Made by a program: the position numbers and the translations under genes
Notes under the pieces: model-generated
Told to the model about the DNA's origin: nothing
The model's database searches: none
Seen by the model: only the letters and a program-made list of their open reading frames with translations
From: Haloterrigena sp. KLK7
GTDB taxonomy: Archaea > Halobacteriota > Halobacteria > Halobacteriales > Natrialbaceae
Assembly: GCF_037914945.1 (NCBI RefSeq)
Contig: NZ_CP149787.1
Span: 2,356,001-2,420,000 of the forward strand
Reading direction: 5' to 3'
DNA length: 64,000 nt
In this document: one piece after another, positions 1 through 8,677 of the stretch
Layout: the number at the start of each line of letters is the position of its first letter
How positions within the stretch are numbered: position 1 is the first letter of the stretch

Positions 1-2
1 GC

Positions 3-773
3 GGTGCGAAGGTCGAGAACCCCGACAAGCGGATCGCCTACTTCCACGGCTGCTACTCGAACTACAACACGCCCGAAGTCGCGAAGGCGCTCGTCCGCGT
101 CTACGAGCACCTCGGCTACGAGATCATGGTCCCCGACCAGTCCTGCTCGGGGACGCCGATGTTCGCCAACGGCATGCTCGAGGACGCACGTCGGGCCGCC
201 GAGACCAACGTCCGCGAACTCGCGGCCGCGCTCGAGGAGGGCGCCGATATCGTCGCCTCCTGCAGTTCCTGTTCGATGTCGCTGCGCCAGGAGTATCCCG
301 AACTGTTCGATTTCGAGGACACCGAAACGGTGGCCGCGAACACCTGGGACGCCGTCGAATATCTCCGGGTTCACGAGGACCTCGAGGGCGAACTCGAAGA
401 GACCAGCGTCGACGGTGAGGAGTTCGCCTATCACGCACCGTGTCATTCACGTAACCAGGGACTCGACGGACAGACGATCGAACTGATGGAACTGATCGAC
501 GGCATCGAGGCCCACGACGTCGGCGACTCCTGTTCGGGGATCTCCGGCACCTACGGCTGGAAGGAGGAGAACTACGAGACGTCGATGAAGATCGGCGAGG
601 AGATGTTCGAGCACATGGACGACGCGCCCGCCGAGACCGGGCTGACGGAGTGTCCGACCTGCTCGATGCAGATGGAACACGGCACCGGCTACGAGATCAA
701 ACACACGCTCGAGGTCCTCGAGGCGGCGCTGGTCGGGACCGACGACGCGGACGGGCGCCGGGAGGCGGGGTAG
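3..773 (+). CDS. glpC: Anaerobic glycerol-3-phosphate dehydrogenase subunit C, 3' part
   Basis: The gene enters from the left edge, so the N-terminal ferredoxin-like part is not seen. The visible 256 residues are the CCG (cysteine-rich) half of the membrane-anchoring Fe-S subunit that passes electrons from GlpAB to the quinone pool. Motifs include YFHGCYSNYN near the edge, SCSSCSMSL, HAPCHSRNQGL, DSCSGISGTYGW and ECPTCSMQMEHGT, the usual GlpC pattern. The reading frame is open from base 3. The stop codon at 771-773 directly abuts the ATG of the next gene, so the two are probably cotranscribed. In haloarchaea this complex starts glycerol breakdown. Confidence 0.93.
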   Translation, partial: GAKVENPDKRIAYFHGCYSNYNTPEVAKALVRVYEHLGYEIMVPDQSCSGTPMFANGMLEDARRAAETNVRELAAALEEGADIVASCSSCSMSLRQEYPELFDFEDTETVAANTWDAVEYLRVHEDLEGELEETSVDGEEFAYHAPCHSRNQGLDGQTIELMELIDGIEAHDVGDSCSGISGTYGWKEENYETSMKIGEEMFEHMDDAPAETGLTECPTCSMQMEHGTGYEIKHTLEVLEAALVGTDDADGRREAG

Positions 774-2006
774 ATGGACCTGCAGGAGCGCATCGCCCGG
801 CGGCGGTCGGCGCGACAGGACCGAGAGATCCTCGTCGACCGCGACTACCTCAGTCCGGTGGTCCACCCCGCGGATCCGGTCGGTCGCGGTCCCGTCCTCG
901 AACGGCTTCTCGACGCGCTCGAGCCGGTGTTCGACGGCGAGTTGCCGCCGCCGGTCGCCGTGGTCGGCCCGTCGGGAGCGGGCACGTCAGCGATCGTCAC
1001 CGCCGTCTTCGACGCGTTAAACGAGCGACTCGGCGAATCGAGTCGATCGATCGGTACGACGACCCGAGCCGGGCGAACCGGTCCCTCGACGTGGTTCGTC
1101 TACGTCGACGGCCGCCGCGTCGAGAGCGCGTTCGCCTTCTACCGGACCGTCCTCTCAGTGCTCTCGGGGGAGTCCGTCCCCGAGAGCGGCGTCGGAACCG
1201 ACGACCTCCGCGAGCGGCTCCGGGAGCAACTCGGCCGTCCGGACCGCCACGCGGTCGTCGCGATCGATCACCACGACGAGCCCGAGACGCTCACCTACGG
1301 GCGCGTCCGCGAGTTGCTCGAGCCGATCGCCGACGGCGTCTCGACCGTCGCCGTCGGCCGGGAGACCCCCGACGAGCTGGCGGCCGATCGCCCGACGGTC
1401 TCCGTTCCGGCCTACCGCGATCACGAACTCGTCGAGGTGCTCTCCGACCGCGCGTCGACGGGGCTGGCGGCCGGCGCGATCGCCCACGAGTCCGTCCGCG
1501 AGCTGGCGGCGTGGGCCGACGGGAACGCCCACGACGCGCTCGCGGCCCTGTTCGGCGCCGCCGTCCTCGCGAGCCGGGACGGGAGCGATCGGATCGCCCC
1601 GGCGCACCTCGAGCGGGCTCGAGACGACGTTCCCGACGACAGCGTCCACCTCGATCGGGTGCTCTCCCTGTCGGAGACCCGCCAGCGCGTGTTACTCGAT
1701 CTCGTCTCGATCGACGCCGCCGACCGCCCGATCCGCGACCTCGCGACCGAGATCGCCGACCGCTCGTCGCTGACCGCCGGCACGGTCAAACGATTCCTCT
1801 ACGAACTCGCCGACCGCGGCGTCGTCGAACGCGTCCCGCTCTCGGCGACCGGGAGCGGCCGCCGACCCAGCGGCGTCGCGGTGCGGTTCCCGACCATCGC
1901 GTTCCGCGCGCTCGGACCGACTCCCGCCGAAACCGACGAAACCGACGACGACGGCGAAAACGCAGCCCGCGGCGGAGACGAAGACGGAACCGACTCCCCG
2001 TCCTGA
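774..2006 (+). CDS. Cdc6/Orc1-like AAA protein with degenerate Walker A
   Basis: A 410-residue protein whose ATG follows the glpC stop without a gap. Layout resembles the Orc1/Cdc6 family: a P-loop region near residues 64-75, a Walker-B-like VVAIDHHDE near 160, a sensor-like strand, and a C-terminal winged helix (about 300-385) followed by an acidic tail. The P-loop reads VVGPSGAGTSAIV, so the invariant GKT lysine is replaced by threonine. Normal ATP hydrolysis is therefore doubtful. True initiators keep the lysine, so this is likelier a regulator or a non-catalytic paralogue than an origin-binding ATPase. The cotranscribed glpC suggests, without proving, a link to glycerol metabolism. Confidence 0.75.
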   Translation: MDLQERIARRRSARQDREILVDRDYLSPVVHPADPVGRGPVLERLLDALEPVFDGELPPPVAVVGPSGAGTSAIVTAVFDALNERLGESSRSIGTTTRAGRTGPSTWFVYVDGRRVESAFAFYRTVLSVLSGESVPESGVGTDDLRERLREQLGRPDRHAVVAIDHHDEPETLTYGRVRELLEPIADGVSTVAVGRETPDELAADRPTVSVPAYRDHELVEVLSDRASTGLAAGAIAHESVRELAAWADGNAHDALAALFGAAVLASRDGSDRIAPAHLERARDDVPDDSVHLDRVLSLSETRQRVLLDLVSIDAADRPIRDLATEIADRSSLTAGTVKRFLYELADRGVVERVPLSATGSGRRPSGVAVRFPTIAFRALGPTPAETDETDDDGENAARGGDEDGTDSPS

Positions 2007-2095
2007 TTGTCGGTTCGCCGTTCGCGTTCCCGTTCTGATCGAAAAATCTGGTATCGAAACTCACTCACTCTCTCGTCGCGTTCGCCCGCCGACGC

Positions 2096-3022
2096 TCAGT
2101 ACTCGAGATCGTCGGTGCACCAGTTGACCAGCAACACGGCGCCGGCGCCGACGAGCGCCATCGCGACGGCGACGCCGGGCGTTCCGAGCGGCGTCTCGCC
2201 GAGGTTGCTCCAGACGCGCTCGACGGGCAGTCGCAACGCGCCCACCATCAGACTCACCAGCATGGCAAGCGTCGCGGCCCGGTAGTGCTCGAGGGCGTAG
2301 CCGACCGCGTGAGCCATCGTGAACAGGCCGACGACGGCACCGACGCCGAAGACGACGACGACCGATGCAGAGTCGATCACGGGCGCCAGCGCACCGCCGT
2401 CGAGCAGGCCGATGAGCCCCTCGATGAACCCGCTCAGCGTCCCGGTCATGTACTCGTACTGGCCGAGGATCAGGAGGAAGAACGCGCCCGAGACGCCGGG
2501 GAGGATCATCGCACAGATGGCGATCGCTCCGGCGAGGAGGACGATCGGAAGCCCGTGCGGGACGTCTCCCGCGGTCGTCCCCGAGACCACGAACGCGAGC
2601 GCGATCGCCCCGACCGAGATGGCCACGCGCCCGGCCGTCCACCGGTCGATCTCGCCGTAGAGGACGATCGCCGACGCGGCGATCAGCCCGAAGAAGAAGC
2701 CGTACGTCGCGACCGGATACGTCGTCGCCGCCCCGTGCATGAGCCCCGAGAGGACCACGATCGCCGTCGCGACGCCCAGGCCGAGGGCTATCAGGAACGG
2801 GATCTCCATTCGCTCGAGCTCCGTCCGCAGCCGCGCTCGGGCCTCGGGATCGTGGGGACGCAGTACCGGGCGAAAGGCCCGCGGATCGATGGCCGTGAGC
2901 GCCCGGATCAGTCGATCGTAGATACCGACGATGAGCGCGATCGTCCCGCCCGATACGCCGGGGACGACGTCGGCCGCCCCCATCGAGAAGCCCTTGAGAT
3001 ACACGGCGAGAAATTCCCGCAT
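2096..3022 (-). CDS. DUF368 membrane protein, polyprenyl-phosphate translocase candidate
   Basis: A 308-residue multi-spanning protein opening with MREFLAVYLKGFSMGAADVV and the family signature PGVSGGTIAL. A second copy of the motif, ILPGVSGAFFLLILGQYEY, lies near residues 175-195, consistent with the internal duplication of DUF368. Bacterial members (PopT) return undecaprenyl phosphate from the outer to the inner leaflet. Here the gene is transcribed just downstream of aglB with a 126-bp gap. The natural inference is recycling of dolichyl phosphate released by the oligosaccharyltransferase. The family is certain, the archaeal substrate is inferred. Some members were earlier annotated only as hypothetical membrane proteins. 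Confidence 0.88.
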   Translation of the reverse strand: MREFLAVYLKGFSMGAADVVPGVSGGTIALIVGIYDRLIRALTAIDPRAFRPVLRPHDPEARARLRTELERMEIPFLIALGLGVATAIVVLSGLMHGAATTYPVATYGFFFGLIAASAIVLYGEIDRWTAGRVAISVGAIALAFVVSGTTAGDVPHGLPIVLLAGAIAICAMILPGVSGAFFLLILGQYEYMTGTLSGFIEGLIGLLDGGALAPVIDSASVVVVFGVGAVVGLFTMAHAVGYALEHYRAATLAMLVSLMVGALRLPVERVWSNLGETPLGTPGVAVAMALVGAGAVLLVNWCTDDLEY

Positions 3023-3148
3023 TACCCGGAGCTATTTCGGACGGGGGCAAAAGCGTTCTCACTTTCGGAGGTCGCTGCAGCGAACCGGCTCGAGTACAGC
3101 GGATTCGGCTCGAGAATCGACCGCGCCGGCGGCGACCTGCGGTCGCCG

Positions 3149-6100
3149 TTAGTTGTCTTCGGGCTCGGCGCCGTCCGAACCGGTTTCGTTACCGGTCTGG
3201 TTGCCGCCGTCGGTCTGGTTGCCGTCCGCCGAACCGGTGTCGGTTTCGTTGCCGTCGTCGGTCTGGTCACCGCCGTCGGTTTCGTTCCCGCCATCGGTCT
3301 CGTTCCCGTCCGCCGACTCGTTGGAGTCCTCGAGTTCGGTCTGCTCGAACCCGTCGACGGTGACGGTGTCGCCTTCGACTACTGCGGTCTCGGGGACCGC
3401 CGTTTGGGCTTCGTAGCCGGTCTCGCCCGGCTCGCCGACGGTCACGTTGTACTCGCCGGTCGCCTCGACGGCGCTGTCCGTGTAGCCGTCCTCGACGCCG
3501 AGTTCGTCGTTGGTCGCGTACGGGACGGTCAGTTCGAACGAGCCGTCGTCTGCGACTTCGGTCTCCTGCGTGTAGTTGAACGTCCGACCGGCGTTCGTCT
3601 CGAGTTCGACCTCGACGGCGGCCGTCGTGTCGTTTCCGAGCACGCCGGCCTCGTCGTCGACGGTCCCGGTGAGCGTCGCGCCTTCGACGCGCTCGAACGT
3701 CTTCACCGCGGCGGCGCTCCGGGCGCCGAGGAGCTGCTGGGTCGGGTTCTGCTGGATGCGCTGGATCTGCTGGAATCCCATCTGCTGGACCCGTATCGAC
3801 GGGCGGCCCTCGCCCGGCGCCGCGAACTCGCCGTCCTGGTAGTAGATCACGTCGCCCTCCTGGTAGCCCAGTTGCTGCAGCTCCTGGGCGGCCTGTCCCT
3901 GAATGGCGCCGGGGACGAACACCTGCGCGGCGGCCACGATCGTCGCCGTTCCGGCGTCGGTGTTTTCGTGGACGGTCCGATAGTGCTCGAGGCCGTCCGC
4001 GTCGTCGAAGTACAGCTGCGACTGCATCGTGTCGTAGTAGGGGATGGTCCCGTTCTGGTAGTCGTTGATGTTCACCGGTTCCCCGTCCTCGTGGCCCGAC
4101 GGCGTCACGTAGTGTTCGTAGTTCGGGCCGGACCACGCGGTGATCGCGGAGAACTTTCCGCCGGCCATCTCGTAGTCGATCATCACGTACCGCATCTCCT
4201 CGTGGGAGGCGTTCTCGGCCATCGACTCGAGTTCCTCGTTGGACCGGTCGGCCGGGTTCTCGCCGGCGGCGATGGTGTCGAGGACCAGTTCGCCGCGTTC
4301 CTCGGACTCGGCGGTCAGGAACGCCGAGGCGGACGGCGCGTTCTGCTGGAACGGGTTCGCGTGGGGGATCCGCTCGCCCTGCGTCGTTATCAGGTGGCCG
4401 TAGTCCCACCACGACATCACGCCGTAGGAGCCTTCGGGATAGTCGTAATCCCCGTCCTCGGGGATTTGGTACGTTCCGAAGTAGTCCAACTGATCGGCGT
4501 TCTCGTGCTCGCCCCAGTTGCCCGGCTCGGGCGTGTTGTTGGCGAGCCACTCGTTCGACCCCTCCCAGACCATGGTGGCGTCGTAGGACGGGCCGGTGCT
4601 ATTGGCTTGTTCCCACGAGGTCGAATCGTCGGCGGCGATCGGCGGGAGCAACGGCGCGAACAGCAGGATGACGACGAGGAAGAGCACGATCACCTGATAG
4701 GTCTCGATCCCACGGACGGCGTCGATCCCGCCGCGGATGTCGAGATTGAAGATCTCGACCACGTCCGCGATGAAGACGGCGTTGACGACCGCGACCGCGA
4801 GCACGAGGTAGTAGGTGAAGCGAACCTGCGTCGCCGTCATACTGATCAGGAACAGCGACCAGACGAGAATCAGCGTGTACTCGGCCCGGAACTCGCGGTC
4901 GCGGAACGGCCGAGCGACGAGGAGCGCGAGCCCCGCGAGCATCGTGTAGAAGGCCATGCCGAACTCCGAGCGGACGTGGTCCCTGAAGTTGTCCGGTGGC
5001 TGGGCCTCCGCAATTGTGAGTGTCCCCGTACCCGGATTCAGTGGGAGCAGTCGGCTCGTGAGGTTCCCGATTAGCGTGTTGTATAGCCCGGGAAGTGTGA
5101 GCCACATAACGAGCAGAATCGCAGCAACGATACCGCCGATCGCGACGGGATAGTATCGACGGTCAAGGTCGCGGTTGTTCCACTCCCGTGCCAGCCAGGC
5201 CATGAAGACACAGCCGGCGGCGACGAGGAGGGCAGTGAAGGGTTGTAGGTAGCTGAAAGACGTGACGTTGAATCCGGATTGCTCGATCAGTAGCATTGTC
5301 GTCAGCGCGGTCACGCCGAGACTGATTGCGCCGACGAACGCGATGTGATCCGGGGAAACGCCACGGAGGTAGTCCAGACAGAGCTGAATCGCAAAGAAGA
5401 CGCCGAGGATGCCGACGAGAACGATCGCTGCCGGCCACACCCAGATATACAGCATCATCGCGACCCCCGCGAGGACGCTGTAGATCGTCGGTGCGCGGAG
5501 CGCGTTCCAGTCGCGATCGACGATCAGTTCGTAGACGGGCTTTCCCCGTTCACCCGAGCGAAGGGCGGCCATCATCGCGACGACGGCGATCGCCATGAAC
5601 AGCACCTCACCAACGTGGTGATCGAGTTGCCCGACCGTCGATCTGGTGAGAAACGTCCCCGGTGCGAGTGCGAGTATCGCGATGGAGATGAGTCCGCCGA
5701 GCGTGCCGCCGAGCCGACGACCCATGTAAAACACGGGAATCGCGACCAGTGCGGCCATCGCCGGGATCATCAGTAGCGCGACGGCGTAGACGGTCTCCGG
5801 TGACGGATCACCGAGGCCGACGATCATCGCGACCGTGACGATTATCTGGTCGAACAACGTTCCGAACTGGCCAACGTAGGTCCCTTCCGGAAATCCGGAC
5901 CACACCTCGTAGGGCATCGTGTTCGGGTAGTTCTCCGCCGTCCATTCGATCGTTCGCCACTGGTACCAGGAGTCGACGCCCGCGAGGGCGGGACTCCCAT
6001 CGTCGGTGACAAATTGGTCGTACGCCTGGGTCCGTACCCAGAACATAAACAGCATCACAGCCCCGAGTATGGGGATGTGATACCAGTCAGACCACGTCTC

Positions 6101-6154
6101 GAGGAGAGAGGGTGACGTCTCGGACTCCTCGACGTGTTCGGTATCCGTACTCAT
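3149..6154 (-). CDS. aglB: Oligosaccharyltransferase AglB (STT3 family)
   Basis: About 1001 residues. It transfers a preassembled glycan from dolichyl phosphate or diphosphate to Asn in N-X-S/T of secreted proteins such as the S-layer. The N-terminal half has about 13 membrane spans; a GVDSWYQWR loop lies near residue 60 and QLDHHVGE near 175. WWDYG is at about residues 582-586 and a DK-type motif (YEMAGGK) at about 660. The start is the second ATG at 6154 (MSTDTEHVEE); a TATA-like TTATTC about 27 bases upstream suggests a leaderless mRNA. The extracellular C-terminus ends in an Asn/Thr/Gly/Asp tail with seven N-X-S/T sequons. DUF368 follows downstream, and the glycan island lies upstream. 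Confidence 0.96.
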   Translation of the reverse strand: MSTDTEHVEESETSPSLLETWSDWYHIPILGAVMLFMFWVRTQAYDQFVTDDGSPALAGVDSWYQWRTIEWTAENYPNTMPYEVWSGFPEGTYVGQFGTLFDQIIVTVAMIVGLGDPSPETVYAVALLMIPAMAALVAIPVFYMGRRLGGTLGGLISIAILALAPGTFLTRSTVGQLDHHVGEVLFMAIAVVAMMAALRSGERGKPVYELIVDRDWNALRAPTIYSVLAGVAMMLYIWVWPAAIVLVGILGVFFAIQLCLDYLRGVSPDHIAFVGAISLGVTALTTMLLIEQSGFNVTSFSYLQPFTALLVAAGCVFMAWLAREWNNRDLDRRYYPVAIGGIVAAILLVMWLTLPGLYNTLIGNLTSRLLPLNPGTGTLTIAEAQPPDNFRDHVRSEFGMAFYTMLAGLALLVARPFRDREFRAEYTLILVWSLFLISMTATQVRFTYYLVLAVAVVNAVFIADVVEIFNLDIRGGIDAVRGIETYQVIVLFLVVILLFAPLLPPIAADDSTSWEQANSTGPSYDATMVWEGSNEWLANNTPEPGNWGEHENADQLDYFGTYQIPEDGDYDYPEGSYGVMSWWDYGHLITTQGERIPHANPFQQNAPSASAFLTAESEERGELVLDTIAAGENPADRSNEELESMAENASHEEMRYVMIDYEMAGGKFSAITAWSGPNYEHYVTPSGHEDGEPVNINDYQNGTIPYYDTMQSQLYFDDADGLEHYRTVHENTDAGTATIVAAAQVFVPGAIQGQAAQELQQLGYQEGDVIYYQDGEFAAPGEGRPSIRVQQMGFQQIQRIQQNPTQQLLGARSAAAVKTFERVEGATLTGTVDDEAGVLGNDTTAAVEVELETNAGRTFNYTQETEVADDGSFELTVPYATNDELGVEDGYTDSAVEATGEYNVTVGEPGETGYEAQTAVPETAVVEGDTVTVDGFEQTELEDSNESADGNETDGGNETDGGDQTDDGNETDTGSADGNQTDGGNQTGNETGSDGAEPEDN

Positions 6155-6177
6155 TAGGTTGCACCAGACCCAAGTCA

Positions 6178-6190
6178 AGAATAAGCCTTG
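6178..6190 (-). promoter_or_regulatory. Probable TATA region of aglB
   Basis: On the minus strand GGCTTATTCTTG lies about 27 bases before the aglB ATG at 6154, the normal spacing for a leaderless haloarchaeal transcript. The remaining 281-bp gap up to 6435 is AT-richer and contains another TATA-like element (GATTTATACC, plus strand, near 6207). No further gene was seen there. Confidence 0.4.
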
Positions 6191-6435
6191 TCATCTACCC
6201 GCCCGCGATTTATACCGCTCCCCGCGGTGGGAAGTAACTCGTCACTTTCAACTGAAACAGAAAATAAAAAATTCTGATAGAATCGGAACCAACTAACGAA
6301 ATCGCCGATGGAATCGATACTAAACAGACGAAATGGGGAACAGTCGCCGATTACGCGATCGGTTCCGAAAGTGGACAGATCTTCGGGCGACTTCGTGTCG
6401 AATCGGACACGTTTCGTGAAGGCAAACAGAGCCGA

Positions 6436-7995
6436 TTACTCCAGATAGCCGAGTTCCCGTAGTCGGTCCTTTACTTCGTCTTCCCGCTCGTCGTCGCCCG
6501 AGACGCCACCACCAGTGACTGCTTCCGCGCCGATAAAGTCGTAATACTCGGGGTCGCGTTCGGCTGGCTCGGCGCTATCGGCGAAGACATCAAGGACATC
6601 GCTGGCTATCGACGTCGGCAACCGATAGCCCAGCGTGTGCAAGACCGTCGGTGCGATATCCGTCAACGTCGCGTCCTCGATGCTCCCGTCGCGGAACGAC
6701 GGACCGCGTGCGAGGAATATTCCCTCGCGAGCGTGACCGCTAGTATCGACCTCGAACAGTGTCTCGTCGACGTCGAACCGCGAGGAGGCGTGGATCCCTG
6801 GCGTTTCGATGATCAGACAGAGGTCCGGTGTGTGGGGTCCGCCCCGATCGAGGCGGTGGAAACGAGCTTCGAGCCCGTTGCGTTCGATCGCGTTTCGAAG
6901 CGTGGTTTCGATGTCATCGCAGGTCCGGGCAATCGCGTCGGGCTCGTTCTCAAGGACGTAAATCATCGCGGTCTTCTGACCAACGTCCGCCAGTGCTCTC
7001 GTCTCGGACCAGTCGATCCGACCAGTGCTGATGGCGTTATCGAGCCCGAGGCTATCGCCCGTCGGAACACCGGTCAACGCACTTTCGGGGATCAGCTTTC
7101 GAGCGACCGTCAGCAGTCCTGCTCGAGCAAGTACGTCGCTGGCGATGTCACGTACCGAACCAAGCGCTGCCTTGGTCGCATCGCCGGAGTCACTCAGTGA
7201 GACGAACCCGGCGCGCTCGAGGACGACGTTGACTGCGAAGTTCGCGCGAACCTTCTCGAAGCCGTGATCGCTGATTACGACGACGTCCTCGTCTTCGTGA
7301 GCGTCGAGGAACTCTCCTAGCCGCTCGTCGACGCGGCGATAGACCTCGAACACCGGGTTGTCCGGCGAGGCGGGCGGAACGTTTTCGTCTCCCCAGTAGT
7401 GGTGTGCGACGCGATCGGTCGCTCGGATCAGACCGACCGCCAGATCGGGGTTTTCGTCTCGGATGAAGTGTTCGAACGCCTCGAACCGCTTGTCGACTAA
7501 CTCGAGACTCAGATCGATGTAGGCGCGCGATCCTGGCGGTTCGTCGTTCCGGAGTTTGTATCCGTCCACGAGGTCGGTCAGTTCGTCCCACCGTTCCGGC
7601 GGATGTGCGTACTCGTCCTTGTACTCGGGAGCAGCCGCGATGATCGTGCCGTCAATGGCCTGCCACGGATAGGAGCCCGGGATGTTGAACACGACCGACG
7701 ATCCGCCCTGATCGTCGACGATGTCCCACATCTTCCCGGGGACGAACTCGTCGTGACTGAGGTCGTTCTCGCGCGTTTCGCGGTTGAAGTGCGTGAACCC
7801 GTACATGTCGAAGTCCGGCGGGTCCCGCCCCGTCGCGAACGCCGGCCACGCGGGGACCGTGATCTCGGGGACCGTACTCTCCAGTTCGCCGTGAACGCTC
7901 TCCTCGAGCAGGCGCTCGAAGGTCGGAAGCCGTCCGGACTCCACCCACGGTTTGATCAGCGAAAACGTCGCACCGTCGAGTCCGAGAATGATCAT
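6436..7995 (-). CDS. Alkaline-phosphatase-superfamily (phosphodiesterase-type) enzyme, copy 1
   Basis: A 519-residue member of the type I phosphodiesterase/nucleotide pyrophosphatase branch. Likely catalytic positions: the first metal Asp in MIILGLDGATF, Thr in EITVPAWPAFATG, Asp and His in ATDRVAHHYW, the DH of VISDHGFE, and a late His in SGHAREG. There is no signal peptide, so it should act in the cytoplasm. I chose ATG 7995 because the fold begins directly there; a TTG 27 bases upstream is possible. It ends LRELGYLE, like its paralogues. Substrate unknown; in this glycan locus, transfer or removal of a phospho- or sulfo-linked group on a lipid- or nucleotide-linked sugar is a reasonable guess. 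Confidence 0.82.
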   Translation of the reverse strand: MIILGLDGATFSLIKPWVESGRLPTFERLLEESVHGELESTVPEITVPAWPAFATGRDPPDFDMYGFTHFNRETRENDLSHDEFVPGKMWDIVDDQGGSSVVFNIPGSYPWQAIDGTIIAAAPEYKDEYAHPPERWDELTDLVDGYKLRNDEPPGSRAYIDLSLELVDKRFEAFEHFIRDENPDLAVGLIRATDRVAHHYWGDENVPPASPDNPVFEVYRRVDERLGEFLDAHEDEDVVVISDHGFEKVRANFAVNVVLERAGFVSLSDSGDATKAALGSVRDIASDVLARAGLLTVARKLIPESALTGVPTGDSLGLDNAISTGRIDWSETRALADVGQKTAMIYVLENEPDAIARTCDDIETTLRNAIERNGLEARFHRLDRGGPHTPDLCLIIETPGIHASSRFDVDETLFEVDTSGHAREGIFLARGPSFRDGSIEDATLTDIAPTVLHTLGYRLPTSIASDVLDVFADSAEPAERDPEYYDFIGAEAVTGGGVSGDDEREDEVKDRLRELGYLE

Positions 7996-8044
7996 GTCCG
8001 TCGTGACGCGGGCGACCGGCAAAAGGCGTATGGTCTGCTCGACT
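7993..8044 (-). promoter_or_regulatory. Promoter/start segment of copy 1, duplicated at 10425-10476
   Basis: This 52-base stretch spans the start codon and upstream region of the phosphodiesterase gene at 6436-7995. It matches 10425-10476 at 44 of 52 positions, including the identical core GGCAAAAGGCGTATGGTCTG. On the minus strand CCTTTTGCC lies about 27 bases before the ATG, the place of a TATA box, so the segment is probably a leaderless promoter. The IS left end begins at the next base (8045). Confidence 0.55.
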
Positions 8045-8650
8045 GGCGCTGTTTCGTTAAGCGTGAGAAGTGAGGCAGTACGGTTTGTGGTGCTCTATGC
8101 CAAAAACCGACCGTCTCAGTGGATGTAGCGGCTGGATCAATTTGAGTTTTGTGGAGCGAGAACGGACACCGCGTCAGCTGATGGAGTTCGGTATTCGACT
8201 ACATCTTGCAGGTCCCCCGCTTTCGAATATCGTTCGAAAATTAGAGAAGTTCGGTATCAAACCCAGTCGTAAGGCAGTCTACGATTGGGTTCACAAGTGC
8301 GATCTACAGCCAGCAGATGACGAGAATCCGAATCACATCACACTTGACGAGACGGTGATTCAACTTGATGACCACCACTATTGGCTGTACCTCCCGGAGA
8401 AACACGACCTTGATGATGCCCTGTTTCTCATCGATGGAGTAAAACATCTCCAGACTGCACTCCGTCGATCTGGGCTCCGATTTTGATACGAAAAATATGG
8501 AAATCGGAACGCTGCTAAACGTGTCTTTCGTGAGATAAAATGACCCACCTCTTCGTTCTCAAACTATTTTACTCACGCACAACCGACAACAGCCGAATCG
8601 TGGCTCCAAGCCTTCACCATCTGGCACAATGCTACGAACTAAACATGGCC
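8045..8650 (+). mobile_element. Decayed IS6-like element
   Basis: The ends carry imperfect terminal inverted repeats: left GGCGCTGTTTCGTT (8045-8058) and right, read inward on the minus strand, GGCCATGTTTAGTT (8650-8637), 11 of 14 matching. Between them lies a broken transposase gene. At about 606 bp it is shorter than an intact element because the transposase has lost an internal piece. No target duplication was identified. The left end abuts the duplicated promoter segment exactly, so this element probably took part in the rearrangement that brought in the flippase gene. Confidence 0.7.
8097..8642 (+). pseudogene. IS6-family (ISH-type) transposase, inactivated
   Basis: In one frame the product starts MPKTDRLSGCSGWINLSFV and continues RERTPRQLMEFGIRLHLAG, which I recognise as a haloarchaeal IS6-type transposase. 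About 30 codons between HYWLYL and EKHDLDDALFLIDG appear missing, removing part of the DDE core. TGA stops occur at 8484-8486 and 8541-8543. Family-like sequence resumes after each (NRNAAKRVFREIK, then PTTAESWLQAFTIWHNATN) and ends at TAA 8640-8642. It cannot make an active enzyme. Confidence 0.8.
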
Positions 8651-8677
8651 GAGAGCGCAAGCAGAAGAGTACAGCGT

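Noticed and set aside
774-2006. Replication origin next to a Cdc6 gene
   Set aside because: The protein lacks the Walker A lysine, is fused in an operon behind glpC, and no AT-rich region with inverted ORB-like repeats was seen beside it.
2285-5074. A 929-codon open frame on the plus strand opposite DUF368 and aglB
   Set aside because: It is antisense to two well-recognised genes, has Arg/Asp/Val low-complexity composition typical of a GC-rich shadow frame, and matches no family I know.
8070-8486. Intact 138-residue transposase
   Set aside because: Family-like sequence continues after the stop, and about 30 central codons are missing, so it is a pseudogene piece rather than a complete protein.
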